From Microbacterium sp. H1-D42 (lineage in GTDB: Bacteria > Actinomycetota > Actinomycetes > Actinomycetales > Microbacteriaceae): a stretch of 64,000 nucleotides of DNA. The position numbers and the translations under genes were made by a program. Under the pieces are notes generated by a model that ran no database searches, was not told where the DNA came from, and saw only the letters and a list, made by a program, of their open reading frames with translations. How positions within the stretch are numbered: position 1 is the first letter of the stretch; each line of letters opens with the position of its first letter. The DNA lies in assembly GCF_022637555.1 (NCBI RefSeq), contig NZ_CP093342.1, positions 2,108,001-2,172,000 of the forward strand. Direction: 5' to 3'. This document shows, one piece after another, positions 34,253 to 43,068 of the stretch.

Positions 34253-36661
34253 CTACTCCGTCGTCACCGCGTAGTCGCCATCGGCGCAGCCGCTCATCAG
34301 CCACCCGCCGTCGACCTGCTCGAGCGCCACGTCGGTGACTCCCGTGACCTCTGGAGCCGGCTCGCCGCTGCCGGGGAACCAGACCTGCAGATCGCAGGTG
34401 CCCTGCTCCGCGGTGCCGGTCATCGACAGCGCAGCGCCCTCGGCTCGCAGCGAGGTCAGCTCGCCAGGGGCCACCCGCGGGTACGCCCGACTGAGGATCT
34501 GCAGCACATCCGCCTTGGTGTCATCGAACTCGCCGGTCTCGCAGTTCTCGATCATGAGACCGTCGCCGATGTCCTGGATGCCGTTCTGCGGGTCTCCGCA
34601 GGCCTGCTTCCAGACCCAGTAGGCGCTGCCCAGCATCTGCCTGTCCTCTTCGGCCGCGTAGCGCGTCAGTCGGGGCATGACATCGTCGCCCCAGTAGCCG
34701 TACTCCCCCGACCACAGCGGCGCATCGTAGTCGGCCGCGGCGCGCTGCGCGAGCTCGAACTGACGCTCGATGCTCACGATGGGCGGGATCCCGAGATCGC
34801 GATCCATCGTGATCGACTCGGCGTAGAGGTGCGGCGAGAACGAGATGTTCGTGTCAGTCGTGAAGCCGGGCTGCGGGCCCACATCGAATCCGAGCCCCGA
34901 CCACATGATGCTGGGCTCGAAGAACACGATCTGCGGGGCGCCGGCGGCGCGGATCTCGCGGATGGCTTCCTGGTAGAACTCGCCCAGCTGGTGTGAGGTC
35001 GTCGCGGGTGCGGTCTCGCCGAACCCTGGCTCGTTGAGCAGGTCGAAGCCGCCGACCATCGGCTCGTCGCGGAACTCCGCCGCGAGTCTGCCCCAGGTCA
35101 CCGCGAGAGCCGAGCGGATGCCGTCGGTGTTGAAGTAGAAGTTCTGGAACGCGCGGTCACCCGCAGGCGAGATGTCGCGCCCCGTGAACTGGCAGCGTGG
35201 AGCGCCGTCGGTGATCGTGGCCCACTCCGGGGCGCCGTCATAGCCCCACATCGGGTCGGTGCCAGGACGGCAGATCGTCCCAGGGGTGGTCGGGCCGTTC
35301 CACCAGCCGTCCTGGTGCACGTCGAGCACCGTGTAGATGCCGTTGTCGGCGGCCTCTTCGACGGCCTGCTTGATCTGGTCGAGGTATTCGGGATCGAGCT
35401 CGCCTCGGGTCGGCTCCAGCGCCGACCAGGAGATCCCGAGCCGCACGACGTTGAAGCCGTAGCCGGCCATCCCCTCGAAGTCGTCCGCCGTGAGCGGGGT
35501 GGTCTCCGGCACCTCGGGACGATGCTGGTAGAAGTCGACGAGCTGGTTCACGTCGACTCCGCGCAGCAGCACCTGGTTTCCGCTGCCGTCGGTGAAGTGG
35601 TCGCCGTTCGCGCGCAGGAAGCCGTCGGCGAGGGCGACCGGCACTGCCGGCCCCTTCGGCGAGAGGCCTGGCAGCAGCAGGGAGGCCACGACGGCGACGA
35701 CCGCGAGGGCCGCCACCACCGCTCGCGCCGGGCGCACTGCGGGAGCCGGCAGCCGGTCGAGGACCACGGCGAGGATGCCGAGGATCCATCCGACGCAGGC
35801 GCCGTAAGCCAGACCGTCTGCGACGGTGACGTAGCCGAGCATCAGCGGCCAGATGTCGCCGCGGAATCCGCCCTCGACGATCGCGCCGATGACCATCTGC
35901 ACTGCGCCGACCATGGCTCCGCCCAGCACCGCGGCCAGCCAGCCGCCGAGCACGCCGCGCACCCGCGGCCGGATCCAGCGCAGAGCGAGCAGCACACCGG
36001 CGAAGGTGAGTGCGACCGCGACGATGACCGAGAGGATGCCGCGGTCTGGCTGCGCCACGGGGATGCCGTCCACATAGGGAGCACCCGTCCACCATTGTCC
36101 GGCGAGCAGCGGTGTGACGCCGGCGAACAGAGCGGCGGGTGCCCATTCCCAGCGTCGCCGTGACCCACCGGCACCGGAATCGGCGCCCGCTTCGGCAGAG
36201 ACCTCGGTGTCAGCAGAGACCTCGGTGTCAGCATCCGTCCCGCCACCGGCATCCGACGCTGTGGCCGGCTTTCCGCCGAGCCAGCGCGTGAGCGCGGCGA
36301 CGATGAGTGCGGCAGGCACGGCCTTGGCAGTGACGTAGCCGGCGGCGCGTCCGGCGATCGACAGGTCGCCCGTCATCGCGAGCACCGCGACCGCCTGAGC
36401 GAACAGCACAGCGAGGGTGACTCCAAGCGCCAGCAGCCAGAACCGCCGGCCGACGCACACCGCGACCCACCAGATCAGCGCCAGCAGCACCGGGAGGAAG
36501 ATCAGCGTCGACGCGATCGGCCACAGGCCGAGGTCGAAGCGCAGCGCTCCTCCTGGCCAGCCGACCAGCGCCAGAAGCCCGGTGGGATCCGCTATCGCCT
36601 GTATCACCACCAGGGCCAGCATCGACAGAACGGCGACCAGGGGGCGGCGGTGACGGCTCAT
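34253..36661 (-). CDS. Membrane-anchored GH5 glycosidase (cellulase/endoglycoceramidase-like)
   Basis: An 802-residue two-part protein. Residues about 1-345 hold some nine membrane helices, interrupted by an Ala/Asp/Glu/Ser-rich loop with a short repeated motif (ADTEVS twice). Residues about 365-710 are a GH5 TIM barrel on the far side of the membrane: GVDVNQLVDFYQHR, acid/base E544 (DLLNEPGFG) and nucleophile E653 (WSGEYGYWG). WKQACGDPQNG and the C-terminal beta domain resemble endoglycoceramidase-type GH5 enzymes acting on glycolipids. ATG 36661 is chosen for its GGAG. This combination in one chain is unusual. Confidence 0.82.
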   Translation of the reverse strand: MSRHRRPLVAVLSMLALVVIQAIADPTGLLALVGWPGGALRFDLGLWPIASTLIFLPVLLALIWWVAVCVGRRFWLLALGVTLAVLFAQAVAVLAMTGDLSIAGRAAGYVTAKAVPAALIVAALTRWLGGKPATASDAGGGTDADTEVSADTEVSAEAGADSGAGGSRRRWEWAPAALFAGVTPLLAGQWWTGAPYVDGIPVAQPDRGILSVIVAVALTFAGVLLALRWIRPRVRGVLGGWLAAVLGGAMVGAVQMVIGAIVEGGFRGDIWPLMLGYVTVADGLAYGACVGWILGILAVVLDRLPAPAVRPARAVVAALAVVAVVASLLLPGLSPKGPAVPVALADGFLRANGDHFTDGSGNQVLLRGVDVNQLVDFYQHRPEVPETTPLTADDFEGMAGYGFNVVRLGISWSALEPTRGELDPEYLDQIKQAVEEAADNGIYTVLDVHQDGWWNGPTTPGTICRPGTDPMWGYDGAPEWATITDGAPRCQFTGRDISPAGDRAFQNFYFNTDGIRSALAVTWGRLAAEFRDEPMVGGFDLLNEPGFGETAPATTSHQLGEFYQEAIREIRAAGAPQIVFFEPSIMWSGLGFDVGPQPGFTTDTNISFSPHLYAESITMDRDLGIPPIVSIERQFELAQRAAADYDAPLWSGEYGYWGDDVMPRLTRYAAEEDRQMLGSAYWVWKQACGDPQNGIQDIGDGLMIENCETGEFDDTKADVLQILSRAYPRVAPGELTSLRAEGAALSMTGTAEQGTCDLQVWFPGSGEPAPEVTGVTDVALEQVDGGWLMSGCADGDYAVTTE

Positions 36662-36707
36662 TGCACTCCAGCGTGATGGGCGAGGTTGACTCACCATTTC
36701 AGCCGGG

Positions 36708-36742
36708 ATGCCCCATCGTCAAATCCGAACGATGATCGGCAT
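36708..36742. terminator. Weak hairpin downstream of pfkA
   Basis: ATGCC...ATCGT (from 36708) can pair with ACGATG...GGCAT (to 36742) with small bulges. It lies between the pfkA stop and the GH5 start on the minus strand and may be a terminator or attenuator. Confidence 0.35.
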
Positions 36743-36752
36743 TGATTCGTGA

Positions 36753-37781
36753 TCAGCCGAAGAGCGCAGCGGCCTCCTGGTAGCGCTCCAGCGGCACCGT
36801 GTTGAGCTCTCCCAGCGCCTCGGCGAAGGGCACGCGCACGATGTCAGTGCCGCGAAGCGCGACCATCTGCCCCCAGTCACCGTCCACGAGCGCGTCAGCC
36901 GCGTGCAGTCCGAGTCGCGTCGCGAGGACGCGATCGAAGCCGGACGGCGACCCGCCGCGCTGGATGTGACCGAGCACGGTCGAGCGCGTCTCGATACCGG
37001 TGCGGCGCTCGATCTCGGGGGCGAGGATCTCGCTGATCCCGCCCAGCCGAGGGCGGTTGAAGGCATCGAGGCCCTTGTCGCTGTAGGCCTCATCCATTCC
37101 GGTCAGCGTGAAGCCCTCCGAGACGACGACGAGCGGAGCGCGGCCGCGGTCGTGGGCGCTGGTGACAAGGTCGCACACCTCATCCATCGACATCGGCACC
37201 TCTGGGATGCAGATGACGTGCGCGCCGGCGGCCATGCCTGCGTGCAGCGCGATCCAACCGACGTGACGCCCCATCACCTCGGCCACCATGCAGCGCTGGT
37301 GGGAGTCGCCTGTGGTGCGCAGACGGTCCATGGCATCGGTGGCGATGTTGACAGCAGTGTCGAAGCCGAACGAGTAGTCGGTGGCACGCAGGTCGTTGTC
37401 GATCGTCTTCGGCACGCCGAGCACGTTGATGCCGTCGTTCGCAAGACGATCGGCCGCCGCGAGGGTCCCCTCGCCGCCGATCGCGACGATGCCGTCGATG
37501 CCGTGCGCCGCCAGAGTCTTGGCGATGTTCTCGGCTCCACCGCGCGGGCCCTCGTACGGATTGGTGCGGCTGGTGCCGAGGATCGTGCCGCCGACCTTCG
37601 ACAGCCCCTTGACCTCGTGACGGGTGAGCGGGAAGAAGTCAGCCTCGACGACGCCGCGCCAGCCGTCGCGGATGCCCACGAACTCGAGATCGTATGTGGT
37701 GGTGCCCTTGAGCACGATGCCGCGGATGACGGCGTTGAGGCCGGGGCAATCGCCGCCGCTGGTGAGGATGCCGATCTTCAT
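36753..37781 (-). CDS. pfkA: 6-phosphofructokinase
   Basis: A 342-residue PfkA-family enzyme phosphorylating fructose 6-phosphate in glycolysis. Readable motifs: GGDCPGLNAVIRGIV (nucleotide site), GGEGTLAAADRL, GVPKTIDNDL with the catalytic base region, and EVMGRHVGWIALHAG. The pair of positions that discriminate phosphate donors reads Gly (in GGEGT) and Lys (in PKTIDND), the mixed type seen in Streptomyces ATP-dependent enzymes. ATG 37781 (MKIGILTSGG) is the natural start. It is monocistronic. Confidence 0.94.
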   Translation of the reverse strand: MKIGILTSGGDCPGLNAVIRGIVLKGTTTYDLEFVGIRDGWRGVVEADFFPLTRHEVKGLSKVGGTILGTSRTNPYEGPRGGAENIAKTLAAHGIDGIVAIGGEGTLAAADRLANDGINVLGVPKTIDNDLRATDYSFGFDTAVNIATDAMDRLRTTGDSHQRCMVAEVMGRHVGWIALHAGMAAGAHVICIPEVPMSMDEVCDLVTSAHDRGRAPLVVVSEGFTLTGMDEAYSDKGLDAFNRPRLGGISEILAPEIERRTGIETRSTVLGHIQRGGSPSGFDRVLATRLGLHAADALVDGDWGQMVALRGTDIVRVPFAEALGELNTVPLERYQEAAALFG

Positions 37782-37949
37782 GCTGCTGCCTTCGTACTCA
37801 GGGGGAAAGGAGAAGAGGCCACGCTGCCCGCTCTCGACACTAGTGGTGAAGCCGGGCGGATGCCATTCGAGAGGCGCGAAAACCGATGATCTTGTCCGCC
37901 GATCGGTCGCTATCCGCAGTTCTTCCGCACTCAATCTGCAAAGGCACGA

Positions 37950-37986
37950 AAAAGGGCGCCAAGAACGCGAGTTCTTAACGCCCCCT
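37950..37986 (-). terminator. Rho-independent terminator of the SNF2 helicase gene
   Basis: On the minus strand, GGGGCG...CGCCC with an inner AAGAAC/GTTCTT stem is followed by five Ts (complement of 37950-37954). It sits 16 bases after the helicase stop. Confidence 0.88.
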
Positions 37987-38001
37987 CTCGGATGCTGTTG
38001 A

Positions 38002-40152
38002 TCAGGCCGCGCCCAGCGCCTCCCGCAGCAGGTGCATCAGGGCAGCCATCTGCACGGACTCGCTCGGCTCCAGCTCGACCGCCTCACCGTCAAGCGCTCG
38101 CGCGGCGAGCCCCTGCTTCTGGTCGATCAGCTCGGCGATCTTGGTGTCGAGCGTGTGCGCGGCGATGATGCGCCATGCCGTCACCGGCTCGTCCTGGCCG
38201 ATGCGGTGCACGCGGTCGATCGCCTGCGTCTGCTCGGCCGCGGTCCAGCTCAGCTCGGCGAGAACCACGTTCGACGCCACCTGCAGGTTGACTCCGACGC
38301 CGGCCGCTGTCAGCGAGCAGACCGCGATTCCCACCGAAGGATCGGTGTTGAACGCATCGATGGCCTGCTGCCTCACCGGTGTCGTCTGGTCACCACGGAC
38401 CGAGACGGACTTGATGCCGGCCGCAGCGAAGTGCGCCTCGGCCTGGTCCATGACATCGACGTGCTTGGCGAAGAAGACGACCTTCTGCACCGAGCGCTGC
38501 AGCTGCACGGCGTAATCCGCAGCGAGCTGCGCCTTGGCCTGACCGATCTTGCGCACCATGGTGAAGACGTTGTCGCCCCCGGTGCCGGCTGCCTTCGACT
38601 CCTCGAGCTCGTTGTGGGCGACGAGACGCACGATGTCGTCATCGATCTCGCCCGCGGCGACGCGCGATGCACCTGCGGACGCGGTGCGCGCCTGGACGAT
38701 GCGACGGTACTTCGCCGCCATCCGCTCGCCGAGCTCCCGCTCCGCCGCACGGATGCTGCGACCGAACTCGTCGTCCAGCTGAACAGGCAGGTCTGCGATC
38801 AGCTTGTCAGGCAGGTCGGCTGCGACGTCCTTCTTCTTGCGTCGCACGATGCCCATCGAGATGACGGCCTCTCGCGCCTCGGCGTAGAACGACTTGTCGG
38901 CCGGGGTGAGCCCGGTGGCATCCAGCTTCTCCATCAGCTCGGGCCCCGGCTTCTCGCCGTTGGTCCAGCCGAGGAACCGCCAGATCGCGTCGAAGTCCTC
39001 GACATCGTTGATCAGCGGCGTGCCCGTCAGCGCCAGCATGAGCGGGTCGCGCTCACGCTCGCGGATGCGCGACGCCAGTGCCAGCACGTTCTGCGACCGC
39101 TGCGATGAGAGGTTCTTGATGAAGTGCGCCTCGTCGACGACCATGCCCTTCAGGCCGATAGAGCCCAGCCATGAGAGGTGCCGGTCGAGGATCTCGTAGT
39201 TCACGATGAAGATGTCGGCGAAGGCGTCGATGTCGGCGCCGTCTCCGGCGATCACGGTGGCGCGGCGCTGCGGTGTCCAGCGCTCGACCTCGCGGGCCCA
39301 GTTCATCTTGACGACGTTGGGCACGACGACCAGCAGCGGGTAGGCACCCGCGACCGATGCCGCCAGCACCGACTGCGCGGTCTTGCCGAGTCCTGGCTCG
39401 TCGGCCAGCAGGAAGCTGCGGTGTCCGGCGCGCACCGCCTCGACGAAGCGGGACTGGTGCACCATGACCTCGCGCCCCTTGGGCGAGATGTGGTCGTACT
39501 CGGGGGTCGGCGGCAGGTCCATGGTGGCTGCTCCCCCGCCAGCGCCGGACTCGAACGCCTTGTACAGCGGGCCCATCAGCTCCCAGCTGTCCAGCCGCCT
39601 GCGCGGCACGACCGTGGCGCGCGGCGTGAGGTCGGGCGCGAGGAACGGGTTCGCCAGCTCGCGGGCCTCCACCGACGGTGGGGTCACCTGCTTCTCGGCG
39701 ATCGCCGCCGGCACCACCGGGGCACGCGTCGGCGCGATGTCGGCGATGACGAGCTCTTCCGGCGCCAGCTCGGCCCCCGACTCCAGCAGCCAGTCCCGGC
39801 GCATGCGCTTGGCGACCGGTGAGGTCGCCTGATCCGCCTCGAGCAGCTGGATCAGCGAGGTGTCGCGAGCGGCCGTCTTGGCCAGGATCGTGGCGACACC
39901 GTCCAGACGCTTGAGCAGCTCGGTGCGAGCGGCATCGGTCAGCTCGGTGTCGGCCTTCACCCGTGCCCGCTCCTCGCGGACGAGAAAGGCGATGACCTGG
40001 AACTTGATGCGATTGGTCGGACCCAGCTTCGCGCGCTGCGCCTTCGCCTCGATCTCGCGCACCTTGCGCGCGAGAATCGGGATCAGAGGCGCCTCTTCGT
40101 CGCGACGAGACGTCTTCTTTCGCCGCGGTGCGGCGGTTGCCGTGGTCGGCAT
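38002..40152 (-). CDS. SNF2-family DEAD/DEAH-box helicase
   Basis: A 716-residue ATP-dependent DNA translocase of the SNF2/HepA type. After a basic N-terminus (RRKKTSRRDEEAP) and an about 200-residue region of unknown function come motif I LLADEPGLGKTAQSV, motif II VVDEAHFIKN, motif III LTGTPLIND, and the C-terminal helicase lobe with SLTAAGVGVNLQVASNV and IDRVHRIGQDEP. No nuclease or zinc-binding domain is visible. There are no restriction or defence genes beside it. The start has a strong AGGAGGAG site. The target is unknown. Confidence 0.9.
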   Translation of the reverse strand: MPTTATAAPRRKKTSRRDEEAPLIPILARKVREIEAKAQRAKLGPTNRIKFQVIAFLVREERARVKADTELTDAARTELLKRLDGVATILAKTAARDTSLIQLLEADQATSPVAKRMRRDWLLESGAELAPEELVIADIAPTRAPVVPAAIAEKQVTPPSVEARELANPFLAPDLTPRATVVPRRRLDSWELMGPLYKAFESGAGGGAATMDLPPTPEYDHISPKGREVMVHQSRFVEAVRAGHRSFLLADEPGLGKTAQSVLAASVAGAYPLLVVVPNVVKMNWAREVERWTPQRRATVIAGDGADIDAFADIFIVNYEILDRHLSWLGSIGLKGMVVDEAHFIKNLSSQRSQNVLALASRIRERERDPLMLALTGTPLINDVEDFDAIWRFLGWTNGEKPGPELMEKLDATGLTPADKSFYAEAREAVISMGIVRRKKKDVAADLPDKLIADLPVQLDDEFGRSIRAAERELGERMAAKYRRIVQARTASAGASRVAAGEIDDDIVRLVAHNELEESKAAGTGGDNVFTMVRKIGQAKAQLAADYAVQLQRSVQKVVFFAKHVDVMDQAEAHFAAAGIKSVSVRGDQTTPVRQQAIDAFNTDPSVGIAVCSLTAAGVGVNLQVASNVVLAELSWTAAEQTQAIDRVHRIGQDEPVTAWRIIAAHTLDTKIAELIDQKQGLAARALDGEAVELEPSESVQMAALMHLLREALGAA

Positions 40153-40374
40153 GCTCCTCCTGAGCGTGAGTGCCGAAGCGCCGAAGCGGCCTTCGGTTCC
40201 GTTACGGTGATCCGCGTGTGGCGCCAGCCAGGACCGTGCGGATGCGGGTGCTCGATCTGCGCGTCAGCCGCGGCCGTCGATGAGCACCTGCTCTCAGTTT
40301 ACGACATCGCAGGCGAATGCCGACAGATGAGACGCCATGTCGGCGCGATTCGTCTGCGCCCAGAACCGAGTCGG
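40153..40374. other. Non-coding gap before the helicase gene
   Basis: 222 bases without a credible gene. It should hold the promoter of the helicase gene; a TAAACT sequence on the minus strand near 40302 is a possible -10. Short GCCGAAG/CTTCGG complementarity near 40170-40196 is the only structure noticed. Confidence 0.5.
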
Positions 40375-41319
40375 TCAGAGACCGAGCTGGATGCGCGCGT
40401 CCGCGACGTCGGCCGCGATCTGCGCGATGAGCGCGTCCATGCCGTCGAAGGCGACCATACCGCGCAGGTGCGCGGTGAACTCGACGGTGACGGGATGCCC
40501 GTACAGGTCGAGACCGGTCTTATCGAGCACGTGCGCTTCGACCTGGCGCCGCGGCACGTCGTCGAAGGTGGGGTTGGTGCCGACCGAGATGGCCGCCGGA
40601 TGCCGGATGCCGCTCTCGTGGTCGATCAGCCATCCGGCGTAGACGCCGTCCGCCGGCACGAGCGAGTCGACGAGCTCAGAGAGGTTCGCGGTGGGGAAAC
40701 CGAGTTCGCGCCCGCGCTTGAGGCCGTGGACGACCTCACCCGAGACCGTCACCGGGCGACCGAGCACGTGCGCGGCATGTGCGACATCGCCTTCCGCGAG
40801 CAGCTCGCGGATCCAGGTGGACGATACGCGACGTCCCTCACCCTGCGGGAACACGTCGTCGACGACGTCGACGATGAAACCGTACTTCGGCCCCAGTTCG
40901 CGCAGCAGATCGGGGGTGCCGCTGCCGCCGTGCCCGAAGCGGAAGTCGCGTCCGACCAGGACGGTGGCGACGTGCAGGGAATCAACCAGAATGGTGCGCA
41001 CGAACTCCTCCGCCGGCACCGAGGCGAGAGCGCGATCGAAGGTCAGCACGAGCGTGGCATCCAGGTCGAGTTCGCCGAGCAGGTCGAGCTTGCGCTCCAG
41101 CGCCACGACGTTGTCGGGGCAGAGCTCCGGACGCAGCACCTCGAGCGGGTTGCGGTCGAACGTGACCGCGACCGCACGTGCGCCGAGCGCCTCGGCGTCA
41201 TCGCGCACCTTGCGGATCACGGCCTGGTGGCCGACGTGCACGCCGTCGAACTTCCCGATGGCGACGACGGTGCGACCGAAGTCGGCCGGCACTTCGGCGG
41301 GATCACGGAAGACGATCAC
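40375..41319 (-). CDS. ribF: Bifunctional riboflavin kinase/FAD synthetase
   Basis: A 314-residue enzyme making FMN and then FAD. The N-terminal nucleotidyltransferase has GKFDGVHVGHQAVIR and the ISSTWIR-like VSSTWIRELLAEGD. The C-terminal kinase has the GFPTANL motif, VYAGWLIDHES and GTNPTFDD. GTG 41319 is chosen because GGAGGAG lies 5 bases upstream and the start overlaps the stop of the preceding membrane gene (GTGA). It belongs to the truB-...-ribF unit. rpsO, the usual next gene, is about 30 kb away. Confidence 0.95.
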   Translation of the reverse strand: MIVFRDPAEVPADFGRTVVAIGKFDGVHVGHQAVIRKVRDDAEALGARAVAVTFDRNPLEVLRPELCPDNVVALERKLDLLGELDLDATLVLTFDRALASVPAEEFVRTILVDSLHVATVLVGRDFRFGHGGSGTPDLLRELGPKYGFIVDVVDDVFPQGEGRRVSSTWIRELLAEGDVAHAAHVLGRPVTVSGEVVHGLKRGRELGFPTANLSELVDSLVPADGVYAGWLIDHESGIRHPAAISVGTNPTFDDVPRRQVEAHVLDKTGLDLYGHPVTVEFTAHLRGMVAFDGMDALIAQIAADVADARIQLGL

Positions 41320-41750
41320 GACGACTCCTCCAGGGCGCGAGCGGGTTCGGGTCGGTGGGTGCGCAGCCACCACAGGCCGAAGATCGGCAGCACGAGCGGG
41401 ATGAACAGGTAGCCCATGCCGAAGTACGACCAGACGCTGTCGTGCCCGAACAGCTCTGGCACCAGAAGGCTCAGGGCTCCGACGACTAGCACGCCGGTCA
41501 GTTCGAAGACGATCGCCACCCACGCGACGTGGTACCAGCCGGGGCGTCCTGCGAGCACGAGAGCGAGCGTCGCGAGGATGTAGACGACAGCAGCGACGGC
41601 CGACAGCGTATAGGCGAGGGGTGCCTCATCGAAGCGGCGGACGATCTGGACGAAGCTGCGGCCGGTGGCAGCCAGCGCCATCACCGCGTAGACGATGACG
41701 AGGACCCGACCGATGCCCGTCATCGGGGAGCGTGTGACGGTGTTGGACAT
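41316..41750 (-). CDS. Four-helix membrane protein of the truB-ribF operon
   Basis: A 144-residue protein with four hydrophobic segments (start MSNTVTRSPMTGIGRVLVIV; a longer start at 41762 adds four residues). It ends in a short basic tail (LRTHRPEPARALEESS). It overlaps ribF by 4 bases and follows another small membrane gene. Similar pairs are common between truB and ribF in Microbacteriaceae as far as I recall; function unknown. Confidence 0.75.
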   Translation of the reverse strand: MSNTVTRSPMTGIGRVLVIVYAVMALAATGRSFVQIVRRFDEAPLAYTLSAVAAVVYILATLALVLAGRPGWYHVAWVAIVFELTGVLVVGALSLLVPELFGHDSVWSYFGMGYLFIPLVLPIFGLWWLRTHRPEPARALEESS

Positions 41751-41763
41751 TGCGCCATCCATT

Positions 41764-42132
41764 CTATGCGGCCTGCAGCGTCCAGATCGTCTGCATGCGC
41801 CAGAGCATGATGGCGAGCGAGATCGCGACGACGCCGAGCACGACGGTGCTCCATCGGCCGCGCTCCAGCAGCGCCCAGGCGATGCCCCCGAGCGGCAGCA
41901 GCACGGCGGCGATCAGGTACACCCAGAACTCCAGCAGATCACCAGTGGGCGGATTGCCCGCGAGTGGCGCGATGATCGCCACGACCACCTGCGCGATCAG
42001 CAGCACCTCGACCAGCAGCACGCTGCCGACAGTCCAGTCGCTGGGACGCCGCCCCGCGAAGCCCGCGATGAGGCAGAACAGCCCGGCGGCGCACGCGATG
42101 GCGATCTGGACGACGGTGAACCACAGGATCAT
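41764..42132 (-). CDS. Four-helix membrane protein overlapping truB
   Basis: A 122-residue hydrophobic protein with four predicted helices and only one short polar loop (FAGRRPSDWT). Its ATG overlaps the truB stop (ATGA), so it is translated with truB. No characterised family recognised. Confidence 0.75.
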   Translation of the reverse strand: MILWFTVVQIAIACAAGLFCLIAGFAGRRPSDWTVGSVLLVEVLLIAQVVVAIIAPLAGNPPTGDLLEFWVYLIAAVLLPLGGIAWALLERGRWSTVVLGVVAISLAIMLWRMQTIWTLQAA

Positions 42133-43022
42133 CCCTGCACCTCCGGCATGTTCATGGCGCTCTTGATGTCGTGGCCGCGTGCTTCGAGGATGCCGACGAG
42201 CGAGCCCTCAGGGTCGATCGCAGCGACTTCGGATGCTGTCAGCCGGCTCGCCTGCTCGTGCAGGCGCTTGCCGTGGCGCAGGTCACGCGCCTCGGCGTCA
42301 GACACCTGCAGCACTGGCATCACCCGCGCCGCCGCCTCGGCCGGCGTCAGGGTGGCGGCACCTGCGAGGTCTTCGATGCCGACGGCATCCGAGAGCGCGA
42401 ATCCGCCGACGCGCGTGCGGCGCAGCGCGGTGAGGTGTCCGCCGATCCCCAGTCCAGCGCCGAGGTCGCGCGCGAGCGCGCGGATGTAGGTGCCGGACGA
42501 GCAGTCGACGATCACGTCCACGTCGATGACGCCGTCGCCGGTGCGCTGCTCAAGCACGTCGAACCGCGAGACGGTCACCTGGCGGGCGGCGAGGATGACA
42601 TCCTCGCCGGCACGCACACGGTCGTATGCACGCTTGCCGTCGACCTTGATGGCCGAGACAGCACTCGGCACCTGCGCGATCGCGCCGGTCAGTGCCGCGA
42701 TGCCGTGCGCGATCTGTGCGGGGGTGACGGCTGCGACAGCATCCGGCGTCGCCTGGGTGACGATCTCGCCCTCGGCATCGTCGGTCGTCGTGTCAGCGCC
42801 GAGGCGGATCGTGGCGGTGTATGTCTTGTCGGCGCCGACGATGTAGGTCAGCAGGCGCGTAGCGCCCTCTATGCCGAGCACGAGCAGACCGGTGGCCATC
42901 GGATCGAGAGTGCCGGCGTGGCCGACCTTGCGGGTGCCGAAGGCACGCCGAGTGCGGGCGACCACGTCATGACTGGTCAGCCCACCGGGCTTGTCGACGA
43001 GCAGGATTCCGGGCGAGACCAT
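42129..43022 (-). CDS. truB: tRNA pseudouridine(55) synthase
   Basis: A 297-residue enzyme that converts U55 of tRNA to pseudouridine. The N-terminus GILLVDKPGGLTSHDVVARTRR and the catalytic motif GHAGTLDPMATGLLVLGIE (Asp is the nucleophile) are complete, with CSSGTYIRALARDLG later. A TAAGCT box on the minus strand (43034-43029) ends 6 bases before the ATG, so it begins its own leaderless transcript, separate from rbfA, which lies 3.6 kb upstream instead of next door. Confidence 0.96.
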   Translation of the reverse strand: MVSPGILLVDKPGGLTSHDVVARTRRAFGTRKVGHAGTLDPMATGLLVLGIEGATRLLTYIVGADKTYTATIRLGADTTTDDAEGEIVTQATPDAVAAVTPAQIAHGIAALTGAIAQVPSAVSAIKVDGKRAYDRVRAGEDVILAARQVTVSRFDVLEQRTGDGVIDVDVIVDCSSGTYIRALARDLGAGLGIGGHLTALRRTRVGGFALSDAVGIEDLAGAATLTPAEAAARVMPVLQVSDAEARDLRHGKRLHEQASRLTASEVAAIDPEGSLVGILEARGHDIKSAMNMPEVQG

Positions 43023-43068
43023 CCCTTCAGCTTAGAGCGTGCCAGGGGATGCCTCGTAGGCTGGACGG

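Noticed and set aside
36195..36240. Short direct repeat in the GH5 gene
   Set aside because: An 18-base in-frame duplication encoding ADTEVS twice in a disordered loop; not an insertion-site duplication.
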